Positions 7,573 to 15,910 of a DNA stretch of 64,000 nucleotides are shown here, piece by piece (positions within the stretch are counted from its first letter, which is position 1; each line of letters opens with the position of its first letter). Below the pieces are notes generated by a model that was given only the letters and a program-made list of their open reading frames with translations, was not told the origin of the DNA and made no database searches. The position numbers were made by a program, and so were the translations under genes. The DNA is from CAVVPY01 sp963750295 (GTDB taxonomy: Bacteria; Actinomycetota; Actinomycetes; Mycobacteriales; Jatrophihabitantaceae), in contig CAVVPY010000001.1 in NCBI GenBank assembly GCA_963750295.1, positions 2,542,001-2,606,000 of the forward strand. The letters are read 5' to 3'.

Positions 7573-9294
7573 GTGACAGACGAGACGTGGATTATCGACA
7601 CCCCCGCAAGCACGCGATACCCGGTGTACACCCGGCTCAATGCGAACGACGTGATGCCGGACCCGATCACGCCGTTAGCTGCGAGCCTGGTGTGGATCCC
7701 GGAGATCCTGACCGGCTGGCGCGGCGGGAACGTCCGGTTGAACTCGTTCACACCCGAAGAGATGGTCGATCCGGGCGCGACAGGTGGCTTCTTCTACGGA
7801 TACCTGTACGTCAATCAGACGACCGTGCGCATCATCGGGATCCGGGCAGGCATCGGCTCGGACGCCATCGACGCGGCGTTCTTCACCCATCCCAATCCGC
7901 CGCCGCACCAGGCCAGTCCCAGCGACATCAACGAGGAACTCTCGGTGCACATGGCCGAACGGGTGAACTGGACGTTGACGACGACCACGATTCCGGAGTT
8001 GGAGGAGGAACGCGAATATGCCGACCGCGTCCGCTCGCAACGGCCGGATCTGGCCACCGTGTCGAACGAGATCCTCGTTGCGTGGGCACGCTCCGTGGCG
8101 CCGCTGCAGCGACTCGTGTGGGGCCGCGGCTACGTGATCGCCAGCAACCAGGCGGCGGTCGGCCCCGGAGTCGTGTCTGCCTTGCTCGGCGACGCCGATC
8201 CGACGCTGGCGATCCGGCTGATCGGCAGCGCCGGCGACGTCGACTCCGCCTTGCCGTCGTTCGCGCTGTGGGACCTCTCGCGCGTGGTGCGCGGCGACCC
8301 CGGGCTCACCGCCGCCTTCGAAGCGGGCGAGGAAGGCCTGCTCGACCGGCTACGCGCCGACCACCCCGAATTCGCTACCAAGTTCGCCACCTTCCTGCAT
8401 GAGTACGGCTACCGAGGTCCGAGCGAATGGGACATCGGAGTGCACTCGTGGGAAACGCAGCCGGAACTGCCGTTGTCATTGATCGGACGTTTGCGCCACC
8501 TCGAGGACGACGCATCGCCCGCCCTGCGCCGTGAGGTCCGCAGTATGGAGGCCGCCGAAGCGATGCAGCAGGCACTGAAAATCCTCGGTGACAACGAGGA
8601 AGCCGTGCAGACCCTGCACATCGGCATCGCATCCGCGCGGCGGTTCGCCGCGTGGCGCGAACGGGGCAAGACCAACGCCGTCAAGTTGATGCACGAGGCG
8701 CGGATGGCGCTGTTCGAGCTCGGCCGTCGGCTCGTGGCGCAGGGCGAGCTCGACCATCCTCGCCAGGTGTTCATGGCCCTCGCCGATGAGCTGGACACGC
8801 TCACGACGCACGCGTCGGCGATGCGCGACACGCTGCGTGAGCGCGAGAAGCAGTGGCAGGCCCTGTTCGACGTGGAGCCGCCGACCTTCGTCGTCGGCAA
8901 CGAGCCGATCAAGCCGCTGTCGGCGTTGCCGCGCAAGGGCAGCGGGGACAGTTCGGCGGTACAGCCCGGTGACGTCCTCACCGGGGCACCGGCGTCCGCG
9001 GGGGTCGCGCGAGGCCGCGCGCGGGTCGTCCGGGACACGGCCGACATCGCCGCATTCGAGCCCGGCGAGATCCTCGTTGCCCCACAGACCGACCCGTCCT
9101 GGACGCCGCTGTTCATGGTGGCCGCCGGGGTGGTCGTGGACGTGGGCGCGATGGGCAGTCACGCCATGATCGTCAGCCGCGAGCTGGGCATCCCGTGCGC
9201 CGCAGGGGTCACCGGCGCCACGCAACGCATCCCGGACGGCACGCTGCTCGAGGTGGACGGCTCGTCCGGGAAGGTGACCGTCCTGGAGGGCTGA
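7573..9294 (+). CDS. PEP-utilising swivel-domain protein lacking ATP-grasp
   Basis: A 573-aa protein whose last ~95 residues form a PEP-utilising mobile domain with the phosphohistidine motif GSHAMIVSRELGIPC (His about residue 530). The preceding ~470 residues are mainly helical and resemble the substrate-binding part of rifampin-phosphotransferase-like enzymes. They contain no ATP-grasp motif and no PEP-binding TIM barrel. In known relatives the His ferries a phosphoryl group from an ATP-grasp domain to a substrate, so a separate partner would be needed, as in split phenylphosphate synthase. GTG 7573 follows GGAGGA. A clear paralogue lies at 34204-35949. The real substrate is unknown. Confidence 0.7.
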   Translation: MTDETWIIDTPASTRYPVYTRLNANDVMPDPITPLAASLVWIPEILTGWRGGNVRLNSFTPEEMVDPGATGGFFYGYLYVNQTTVRIIGIRAGIGSDAIDAAFFTHPNPPPHQASPSDINEELSVHMAERVNWTLTTTTIPELEEEREYADRVRSQRPDLATVSNEILVAWARSVAPLQRLVWGRGYVIASNQAAVGPGVVSALLGDADPTLAIRLIGSAGDVDSALPSFALWDLSRVVRGDPGLTAAFEAGEEGLLDRLRADHPEFATKFATFLHEYGYRGPSEWDIGVHSWETQPELPLSLIGRLRHLEDDASPALRREVRSMEAAEAMQQALKILGDNEEAVQTLHIGIASARRFAAWRERGKTNAVKLMHEARMALFELGRRLVAQGELDHPRQVFMALADELDTLTTHASAMRDTLREREKQWQALFDVEPPTFVVGNEPIKPLSALPRKGSGDSSAVQPGDVLTGAPASAGVARGRARVVRDTADIAAFEPGEILVAPQTDPSWTPLFMVAAGVVVDVGAMGSHAMIVSRELGIPCAAGVTGATQRIPDGTLLEVDGSSGKVTVLEG

Positions 9295-9297
9295 CCG

Positions 9298-10092
9298 TTA
9301 CCGGTCGCTGGCGGGGTCAGCCGACGTCGCAACGAATTCCGGCGGCAGGACCTGGCCACTGCCTGCGGTGATCCCACCGTCGACCGGAATCGTGACACCG
9401 GTGACGAACGACGCGGCGCGACTGAGCAGGAATGCGACAACCTCGGCGACCTCTGCCGCGGTTCCCCACCGTTGCAGCGGGATCGCCCGGCGCAGGGCTT
9501 CGAACCGCGCGGCGTTGGACGCCTCCAGCTCGCGCGTCATTCCGGTTCGGATCGGACCCGGGCAGATCGCATTGACCCGGATCCCGTCGACGGCGAGATC
9601 GATGGCGGCGCAGCGAGCCAGGTTCAGCGCGCCGGCCTTCGCCGCTGCGTAAGGCCAGCGTGACGGTTCACCGCCCAGCCCGGTCACCGATGCTGTGACG
9701 ACGACGGCTCCGCCACCCGTGGCTCGCATCGCCGGCACGGCGGCACGCAGCCCCAGCACGACCGCGCGCAGGTTGACGGCGAGGCACTCGTCGAAGCGCG
9801 CCAGTTCGAGCGTTTCCAGTGGTCCCGACACGCTCACCCCGGCATTGAAGAACGCTGCGTCGAGTCGGCCGAACCGGTCCACGGCCGCCGCCACCGCTGT
9901 GGCGTTGGCCTGCTCGTCCACGACGCTTCCCGCGACCTGGACGCAGTCGTCCTGCCCGTCCAGCCACGCGAGAGACTCCGTCGTGAGGTCCATGGCAATC
10001 ACCCGCCCACCGCGCTCGAGCAGCAGTTCGACGGTGGCGCGGCCGATGCCGGATGCTGCACCGGTCACCAGGGTCACTGCAGGGTGGACCAT
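9298..10092 (-). CDS. Short-chain dehydrogenase/reductase
   Basis: A 264-aa classical SDR with TGAASGIG, FFNAGVS (in place of NNAG) and catalytic YAAAK, and a C-terminal PVDGG. ATG 10092 is preferred because GAGAGG stands 7 bp upstream; ATG 10098 also exists. The gene converges on the PEP-utilising gene with only 3 bp between stops. It is 37 bp downstream of the small helical protein gene on the same strand, so it may belong to the kinase operon. Confidence 0.88.
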   Translation of the reverse strand: MVHPAVTLVTGAASGIGRATVELLLERGGRVIAMDLTTESLAWLDGQDDCVQVAGSVVDEQANATAVAAAVDRFGRLDAAFFNAGVSVSGPLETLELARFDECLAVNLRAVVLGLRAAVPAMRATGGGAVVVTASVTGLGGEPSRWPYAAAKAGALNLARCAAIDLAVDGIRVNAICPGPIRTGMTRELEASNAARFEALRRAIPLQRWGTAAEVAEVVAFLLSRAASFVTGVTIPVDGGITAGSGQVLPPEFVATSADPASDR

Positions 10093-10129
10093 CGGCATAC
10101 CTCTCGCTCAGCCGCGGCGGCGGTCCGGC

Positions 10130-10591
10130 TCAGCGCCCCGTCGGGCTCCATCCGGCCATGACCTCGGTCTCGCGGTCACAGCGAGCCTCGAGCAACTGCT
10201 CACACCGTGCGACAAGATCCGCGGTGCCCGCCGATACGGCCGCCTCGGCCGCCGCGGACAGGACGTCGCCAGCCCGGCAGTAGGCCTCGACGACGTTGTC
10301 GAGATGCAGTGAGCTCAGCGGGGTGCCGGTCAACGCGTCCAGCGCCGCCGTCACCTTCTTGGCGTCCGGAACCGCCGCGACGACGTCGCGCCCGAGGCTG
10401 TCGATCGACGCGATCTCGTCGTGCATCCACGCCACCTCGTGTGCTGCGCGCACCGCCATGTTGCGCAGCACCGTCTCGATCATGACCACACGCACCTGGG
10501 CGGTCTCGTCGGTGAGCGCCGGCAGTACGCCCGTCATCAGTTCGCGGCAGCAGTCCAGCAGGATCTGTTCGGTCGTGGGTCGGGCCAGCAC
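10130..10591 (-). CDS. Small helical protein, probable kinase partner (DUF6285/LvaB-like)
   Basis: A 153-aa all-helical protein with no catalytic motif. Its first helices (ILLDCCRELMTGVLPALTD, then VLRNMAVRAAHEVAW) match in pattern the N-terminal domain of the kinase at 25309-26694 (LWQCVLDTLERTVLPALRP, then GVARYALGR). It lies 10 bp downstream of an APH-type kinase gene. In levulinate catabolism a small protein of this kind (LvaB) is required by the kinase LvaA, which phosphorylates hydroxyacyl-CoA. A similar partner role here is inference from pairing and helix pattern. The start is GTG at 10591 preceded by GGGAGC. Confidence 0.55.
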   Translation of the reverse strand: MLARPTTEQILLDCCRELMTGVLPALTDETAQVRVVMIETVLRNMAVRAAHEVAWMHDEIASIDSLGRDVVAAVPDAKKVTAALDALTGTPLSSLHLDNVVEAYCRAGDVLSAAAEAAVSAGTADLVARCEQLLEARCDRETEVMAGWSPTGR

Positions 10592-10601
10592 GTTCGCTCC
10601 C

Positions 10602-11610
10602 TCAACTAGCCAGTCGCCGGGCGACTTCGAAGAACTGTCGGGTGATGGCCGCGGTGCCGTTCATCATGTACGTCGCCATCACACCTCGCGGCCGACCCTG
10701 CGCCAGCGCATCGGCTGCCTCGAACATCTGCTGCAGCAGGCGAGCCATGCCGAGTAGCAAGGAAGTAGTCGACGCTGTCCTGGTTGACCTGCTCCTCGGT
10801 CAGCCCGGTGCGTTCGCGATAGCGAGCAAGGAAGGCCGCCGGGTCTGCTTCGTACAGGTTCGGCGGGACGGGAAGGTGGCTGTAGTAGCCGAGATCCTCG
10901 CGCGGGTCGCCGACCCGGCCGAACTCCCAGTCGATCACGAGCACCCGGCCGTCGTCGGGTACGAGCAGGTTCGCGGGCTGGCAGTCGCCGTGGACCAGGG
11001 TCAGCGGCACGGGCGCCGGGCGGTGCGCCCGCAGTTGCGCCGCCGCGTAGTGCAGCGTCGGGTTGCTGTCGGCGACGTCCCGGTCGACGCGCCCGAGCAG
11101 ATCGACCAACCCGTCCAGGTAGGTGTCCCAGTCGTTCGGGCGGTCCAGTTCAGGCGGAAGCACGTCGAGCGGGCACCGGTGCAGGTCGGCAACCGTCTCG
11201 ACGAAGATGTCGGCTGCCTTGGCGACCCCTTCGTGCTCCTGCGCGAGAACCGGCAGCGGCCGGCCCTGGAAGAAGTCGACGATGAAGCACTTCGCACCGA
11301 AGTACTCACCGGTCGAGTCGTACCACCGCGGCGTCGGCGTGAGTACTGACGCCTTACCGGACAGGGCCTGCAGCAACCGCCACTCGTCGTCACGGTCGCT
11401 GACGAACACGCCGGTATCGGGTGGCGGGTCGCCACGCAGGACGAAGGACTCGACCGTCCCGTCCGCCCAGCGCACCTCGGCCAACGCGCTCAACCTGCTG
11501 TAACCGCCGCTGATCGGACGAAATGCCGTCACTGTCGGGCCGCGGTCCGGCTCGAGCGCGTCGAGGAAGCGCTGCAACGACGGACCATCGAGCTGCGCTA
11601 GTTCGGACAC
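10602..11610 (-). pseudogene. APH/choline-kinase-type phosphotransferase, broken by a +1 frameshift near 10760
   Basis: The protein has the aminoglycoside phosphotransferase fold: the Brenner motif LVHGDCQPANLL (about residue 205) and the metal motif VIDWEFGRVGDPREDLGYY. Around 10759-10761, after DSVDYFL, the frame shifts and the intact frame continues as nonsense to 10606. Removing a single T restores FLLLGMARLLQQMFEAAD and a natural C-terminus RRLAS ending in TGA at 10602-10604, just before the next gene. One extra base, real or a sequencing error, therefore explains it. GTG 11610 is favoured as start because AAGGAG is 6 bp upstream; ATG 11628 lacks one. The best functional guess is a hydroxyacyl-CoA kinase (LvaA/ACAD10-11 type). 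Confidence 0.75.
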
Positions 11611-11721
11611 CCGGCTCTCCTTGACCATCGTTGCTTCGCTGGTTGCAGAGGGATGCTAGAGACTGCGTACGCCGATGAACAGACTCTTTGTTGAATCGCA
11701 CAGCAGAAACGGCAATTTGGG

Positions 11722-12330
11722 TCAGCCTGCGATCCGGCGCCGCTGATCGACGCCCGGTGCCATCAGCGCAAGCCCGCGCCGAAGCTGCTCCGATTGGCGC
11801 TGCGGCGTCCAGTCCTCGGGATCGAAGACCGCCTGGGTGGCGATTCCCTGCACGAGCGTGAGCAGTCCCCGAGCAGTTCCTCGCGGATCCGTGTCGCGCC
11901 GCTGCCCCGGCAGTTGGCCGGCGAGCAGATCCTCGATCCGCTTGCGCGCGCTGCGTACCCGGTTGCGCTGCTCGGTCGCCAGCTCCTCGTCGCTGGCGGC
12001 GCTGCCCCAGAACGCGACGAACAGCCGCCAGTCCCGCCGTGAGTGTTCGTCGAGCGGTAGCAGTGACTCGAGGCAGGTCGCGACCGTGCGCTGCTCGGAA
12101 TCCACCGCTGCCTCGAAACGTGCCGTCGACCGGTTGGCGGCCGCGCGGAACGTTGACCGCAGCAGGTCGCGCTTGTCCGCGAAGTAGTGACTCACGACGG
12201 CTGTGCTGCACCCGGCGGCGGCGGCCACCCCCCGGACGGTGAGCGCCTCGACCCCCCGCGCGGCGACGATGTCGGCGGCAACCTCGGTCACGAACTGGCG
12301 GCGCGCATGGTGATCGACGAATTTCGGCAC
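11722..12330 (-). CDS. TetR-family transcriptional regulator (TetR-1)
   Basis: A 202-aa regulator. The N-terminal helix-turn-helix reads LTVRGVAAAAGCSTAVVSHYF followed by ADKRDLL, typical of TetR; the rest is a helical ligand domain with WRLFVAFWG and a C-terminal dimer helix. It is paralogous to the regulator at 60647 (shared MPxxxDHxxRR start, GCSTxxVSHYF, LLPLDE, DWRLxxxF, FDPExWxPQR). It diverges from the KstD-like gene, and a 13-bp perfect palindrome lies in the gap, so it probably represses itself and the flavoprotein operon. The GTG start at 12330 has no clear ribosome-binding site and could be leaderless. Confidence 0.88.
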   Translation of the reverse strand: MPKFVDHHARRQFVTEVAADIVAARGVEALTVRGVAAAAGCSTAVVSHYFADKRDLLRSTFRAAANRSTARFEAAVDSEQRTVATCLESLLPLDEHSRRDWRLFVAFWGSAASDEELATEQRNRVRSARKRIEDLLAGQLPGQRRDTDPRGTARGLLTLVQGIATQAVFDPEDWTPQRQSEQLRRGLALMAPGVDQRRRIAG

Positions 12331-12359
12331 GGTGATGACGCTACCAGCGTCACATAACA

Positions 12360-12372
12360 GTTGTCAGACAAC
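12360..12372. promoter_or_regulatory. Perfect 13-bp palindrome, candidate TetR-1 operator
   Basis: GTTGTC-A-GACAAC (6-1-6) is the only perfect palindrome in the 109-bp gap between tetR-1 and the KstD-like gene. A TTGACA hexamer at 12404-12409 and TAGATA at 12429-12434 could be the promoter of the rightward operon, though the 19-bp spacer is long. Placement between divergent genes is typical of TetR operators. Confidence 0.45.
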
Positions 12373-12439
12373 ACGCGATTGCCCATCTCACACCGTCCCT
12401 TCATTGACAGCTATCGTATAACGCTAGTTAGATAACGGC

Positions 12440-14059
12440 ATGGAAACCTATGACGTTGTCGTCCTCGGCACCGGTGCTGCCGCGCTCGCCGCCGCCATCC
12501 GCGCTGCCGCGGAGGGAGCCAGTGTCGGGCTCTTCGAGAAGGCCGATGCCGTCGGCGGGACGAGTGCGTGGTCCGGCGGCATGGTCTGGATCCCCGTCAA
12601 TCCGCACATGGCCGAACTCGGGATAAGCGACAGTCGCGAAGAAGCGATGACCTACCTCGACTCGCTCTCGCACGGCACGATCGACAAGCATTTGGCCGGC
12701 GCACTCGTCGACGCCGGCCCGGAGGTCGTGTCCTGGCTCGAGGACAACACCCCCGTCCGGTTCCAGATAATCAAGGACTTCCCCGACTACCACCCCGAAC
12801 ATCCCGGCGCGAAGCCCGGCGGCGGTCGATCGCTGGAGTGTCCGCTCTATCCGTACGCCGACCTCGGGCCGTGGCAGGACCGGGTCACCGTCGGCCCGCA
12901 ACTGTCCGGCAACATCATGATGAGCGAGACCAGCCTGGGACGCGGCGCACCGCAGGGGGTCGATCCGGCCGAACTCGAGCGCCGCAAGATCCGTGACGAG
13001 CGCGGGGCCGGCCAGGGCCTGATCGGCCCGCTGCTCAAGGCCTGCCTGGACCGCGGCATCGAGCCACGCACCGGCATGCGGGCCGTCGAACTGATCGTCG
13101 CCGAGGGCCGGGTCACCGGCGTCCGTTTCGAGACCGCCGACGGGCCGGTCGAGGTCGGGTCGCGCGGCGGCGTCGTCCTGGCCACCGGCGGCTTCGAGTG
13201 GGATCCGGAGCTGGTGCGCGCCTTCACCCGCGGCCCCCTGGTGCGCTCTGCGTCCGTGCCGACGAACACCGGGGACGGCCTGAAGATGGCGATGCGCATC
13301 GGCGCCGGGCTCGGCAATATGCGCGAGGCCTGGTGGGTCGCCACGATCGATGTGCCGGTCGGTGGCCGGATGGCGGCCTGGCAGGTGAACGGCGAACGCA
13401 CCCGGCCGCACTGTGTGATGGTCAACGGGCGGGGCAAGAGATTCACCAACGAGGCGGCGAACTACAACGCGCTCGGCGCCGCGTTCCACGTGATCGACGT
13501 CAGCACGTTCGAGTACGTCAACCACCCGGCGTGGCTTGTCTTCGACCGTCACTACCTGACCCGCTACGGGCTGGCCGGGTTCAAGGGCCAGTCGGCGACG
13601 CCGGACTGGATCATCGAGGCGCCGACGCTGACCGCACTGGCCGAGGCGACCGATGTCCCGGCCGATGCGTTGGCAGCGACGATCGCGCGCTGGAACCAGC
13701 AGGCAGCGCTCGGTGAGGACACCGACTTCGGGCGCGGGAACAGCGCGCACGACCGTTGGTGGGGCGATCCCAGCCTCGGTGACGGACCGCAGGCAACACT
13801 CGGCCCGCTCGATACCGCCCCGTTCTACGCGGTGCGGGTGTACTCGGGTGCACTCGGGACGAAGGGCGGCCCGCGAACGGACGGCAACGGGCAGGTGCTC
13901 GATGTGGACGGCCACCCGATCGCGGGCCTGTACGCGGCTGGCAACGCGATGGCCTCGGCCATGGGGATGACCTACGGCGGGGCCGGCGGGACCCTCGGCC
14001 CGGCGCTCGTCTTCGGCTACCTGGCCGGTCGCCATGCTGCCCGGGCGGTATCCGCGTGA
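12440..14059 (+). CDS. KstD-like FAD-dependent dehydrogenase
   Basis: A 539-aa flavoprotein of the 3-ketosteroid delta1-dehydrogenase/fumarate-reductase group. It has the FAD dinucleotide motif GTGAAALAAAIRAA (from residue 10), GGTSAWSGGMVWIP, VLATGGFEWD and the C-terminal TYGGAGGTLGP. The Tyr and Gly of that last motif, and the Tyr in NEAANYN, correspond to residues that act in KstD enzymes. KstD removes two hydrogens next to a ring ketone and passes electrons to a quinone or dye. A cyclohexanone-type ring, not necessarily a steroid, is the safest reading. It is first in an operon with the SDR at 14056 (4-bp overlap) and is divergent from tetR-1. Confidence 0.8.
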   Translation: METYDVVVLGTGAAALAAAIRAAAEGASVGLFEKADAVGGTSAWSGGMVWIPVNPHMAELGISDSREEAMTYLDSLSHGTIDKHLAGALVDAGPEVVSWLEDNTPVRFQIIKDFPDYHPEHPGAKPGGGRSLECPLYPYADLGPWQDRVTVGPQLSGNIMMSETSLGRGAPQGVDPAELERRKIRDERGAGQGLIGPLLKACLDRGIEPRTGMRAVELIVAEGRVTGVRFETADGPVEVGSRGGVVLATGGFEWDPELVRAFTRGPLVRSASVPTNTGDGLKMAMRIGAGLGNMREAWWVATIDVPVGGRMAAWQVNGERTRPHCVMVNGRGKRFTNEAANYNALGAAFHVIDVSTFEYVNHPAWLVFDRHYLTRYGLAGFKGQSATPDWIIEAPTLTALAEATDVPADALAATIARWNQQAALGEDTDFGRGNSAHDRWWGDPSLGDGPQATLGPLDTAPFYAVRVYSGALGTKGGPRTDGNGQVLDVDGHPIAGLYAAGNAMASAMGMTYGGAGGTLGPALVFGYLAGRHAARAVSA

Positions 14060-14820
14060 GCACCGACTTCACCGGCAAGGTTGCGCTCGTGACCGGGGCA
14101 GCCGGTGGGATGGGGCGTGCCACGGCCCTCGCCTTCGCGGCGGCCGGCGCGCAGGTCGTGGCAGCCGACATCGCCGTGGACGGCGGCGAACACACCGTCG
14201 AACAGATCCGCGCGGCCGGCGGCGAGGCGGTGTTCGTCCGTACGGACGTGTCGCAGGCTGTTGACGTCCACACTGCGGTCGACGCGGCGGTCTCGTCCTT
14301 CGGTGGCCTGGACTGCGCCGCCAACATGGCCGCGATCGAGACCGAGACGACGCTGCTCGCCGACTGCGAGGAGGCTACGTTCGACCGACTCGTCGCGGTG
14401 AACCTGAAATCGATCTTCCTGTGCCTCAAGTACGAGATCCGCGCGATGCTGCAGCGCGGCGGGGGCGCGATCGTCAACATCGCCTCCACGAACTCGTTCC
14501 GTCCGCTGCCGAAGCAGGCGGCCTACACCGCGACCAAGCACGGCATCATCGGGCTGACCAAGACCGCGGCGATCGAGTACGCAGGCGCCGGCATCAGGGT
14601 CAACGCCGTGGCGCCCGGTGCAATCGACACACCAATGTTGCGTGGCGCCATCGCCGCACGCGGATCGGACGAGGCGGAGGTGATCACGCGGCTGAGCCTG
14701 GTCGGCCGGTTCGGCGATCCGGCCGAGATCGCCGACGCCGTCCTCTGGCTGTGCTCGGAGCAGTCGACCTACACGATCGGGCACGTCCTGGCGGTCGACG
14801 GCGGCTACCTGGCCAGGTAA
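14056..14820 (+). CDS. Short-chain dehydrogenase/reductase
   Basis: A 254-aa classical SDR with TGAAGGMG, catalytic YTATK and VDGGYLAR at the C-terminus. The usual NNAG motif is replaced by AANMAA, an uncommon change. The GTG start overlaps the flavoprotein stop by 4 bp, so the two are translationally coupled and probably oxidise the same ring. The 3' end overlaps the convergent TIM-barrel gene by 16 bp, and the palindrome TACCTGGCCAGGTA makes both proteins end in YLAR. Confidence 0.88.
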   Translation: MSTDFTGKVALVTGAAGGMGRATALAFAAAGAQVVAADIAVDGGEHTVEQIRAAGGEAVFVRTDVSQAVDVHTAVDAAVSSFGGLDCAANMAAIETETTLLADCEEATFDRLVAVNLKSIFLCLKYEIRAMLQRGGGAIVNIASTNSFRPLPKQAAYTATKHGIIGLTKTAAIEYAGAGIRVNAVAPGAIDTPMLRGAIAARGSDEAEVITRLSLVGRFGDPAEIADAVLWLCSEQSTYTIGHVLAVDGGYLAR

Positions 14821-15680
14821 GCCGGGCCCAAGGTGGCCGCGAGGACCGCGTGCAGACGATCTCGCCCGAGCTGCGCGACCTCCTCGGCGGGAAGCTTCTC
14901 GAGTTCGGGGTTGAGGACCTCGGCGCCGACCAGCCGCAGGGCGCCGATCTCGTCCAGCGCGTGGATGGCTCGCGCCAGGTCGAACGCGCCGTCGCCGGGC
15001 AGCAGTCGGCGACGGGTCTCCTGCCGTAGGTCTGCCTCGGGTACGGCGGGCGCGTCGTCGAACTGGACGTTGAAGATCCGGTCGCCCGGTACGCCGGCCA
15101 GGACGTCGAAGTCGGGCTCCCCGCGGAAGAAGTGCCAGGTGTCGAAAAGGCATCCGCCGTTGTCGCGGTCGGCGGACCGCACCAGATCCCATGCGATCCG
15201 CAACGATCCGACGATGGTGAAGGGCATGAATTCGAGCTGGACCCGTGCGCCGAAGTCCGCTGCCCGGTCGCAGAGACGGCCGAAGTGCTCGCCGAGCGCC
15301 GGCACCGGCACCTCGCTCGTCGCCGTCGCGATTGCCGAGATCGAGACCGCCCCGACCGCTTCGCTCACTCGAAGCGCGTCCTCGGCGCTGACGCCGGCAA
15401 AGCGTGACGGCGACGTCGCGTGATCGGGGTACCAGTTCATCAGCGGGTCGACGACGACGTCGAGACCGAGGTCGCGCGCCTCGTGCCCGACGTCTGCCGT
15501 GGCCCAGCCCGATTCGGCCGCGCGCAGGAGCTCAGGAGGGCTCACACTGACCTGGTGATACCCGGTGGCTGCCGCAGCCGCGAATCGCTCGCGGATCGGG
15601 CCGGAGAACCCGGTCATTCCGGCCCAGAGGATCCAGCGGATCGGCTCGGGGGCGCCCGGGTTACTCGACTCAACAGGCAC
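14805..15680 (-). CDS. Sugar phosphate isomerase/epimerase-like TIM barrel
   Basis: A 291-aa xylose-isomerase-like TIM barrel. Likely metal ligands are visible in QLEFMPF, CLFDTWHFFRG and FNVQFDDAP, and in AEVLNPE near the C-terminus. Relatives isomerise or epimerise sugars and keto-sugars, and some act on inositol or cleave C-glycosides. GTG 15680 is preceded by GAGGTGAG. It is a paralogue of the gene at 32619, with which it shares EFxP, xDxWHxFRG and xxGDRI-type blocks. The match in genomic setting, each convergent on an SDR with exactly 16 bp of overlap, is striking. Confidence 0.8.
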   Translation of the reverse strand: MPVESSNPGAPEPIRWILWAGMTGFSGPIRERFAAAAATGYHQVSVSPPELLRAAESGWATADVGHEARDLGLDVVVDPLMNWYPDHATSPSRFAGVSAEDALRVSEAVGAVSISAIATATSEVPVPALGEHFGRLCDRAADFGARVQLEFMPFTIVGSLRIAWDLVRSADRDNGGCLFDTWHFFRGEPDFDVLAGVPGDRIFNVQFDDAPAVPEADLRQETRRRLLPGDGAFDLARAIHALDEIGALRLVGAEVLNPELEKLPAEEVAQLGRDRLHAVLAATLGPAYLAR

Positions 15681-15910
15681 GGCTCACCTCACCTGCTCAA
15701 GCGCGCCGTGATTGAGCACAGCGGTTGCCGACACCTCGACATGCTAGTCGACAGTTAGTAGATTGAATCCACATAAAGTAACTTCTCCCGATCGACCACG
15801 GGGTTCTCCCGGACAACGATCCGCGGGCAGCGCAGGTGCAGTCCTGGAATTCACGGCAGTGCCGAGCCGCAATGCGGGCCAGACGGCGAACAGCAAAGGA
15901 AAGTAGGCAC
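15681..15910. promoter_or_regulatory. Divergent intergenic region with promoter motif upstream of Rieske operon
   Basis: This 230-bp gap separates the TIM-barrel gene from the first Rieske gene. At 15768-15777 it holds TCCACATAAA, followed by GT, giving a TANNNT-type -10 (TAAAGT). The same decamer stands before the epimerase gene at 27704. The first Rieske start lies about 130 bp downstream, so a long leader is implied; I see no strong hairpin in it. Confidence 0.35.

Noticed and set aside
10606..10760. Natural variant C-terminus of the APH-type kinase
   Set aside because: The shifted frame reads as Arg/Gly/His-rich nonsense, while the alternative frame gives a typical helix and a well-placed stop.
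12403..12436. KstR-type operator (AACnnGTT core) before the KstD-like gene
   Set aside because: The only similar text, TAACGCTAGTTA, has a 4-bp instead of 2-bp spacer and lacks the flanking symmetry, so KstR control is not supported.
12428..14035. 535-codon antisense frame over the KstD-like gene
   Set aside because: The + strand frame carries FAD motifs and a catalytic Tyr; the antisense frame has none.
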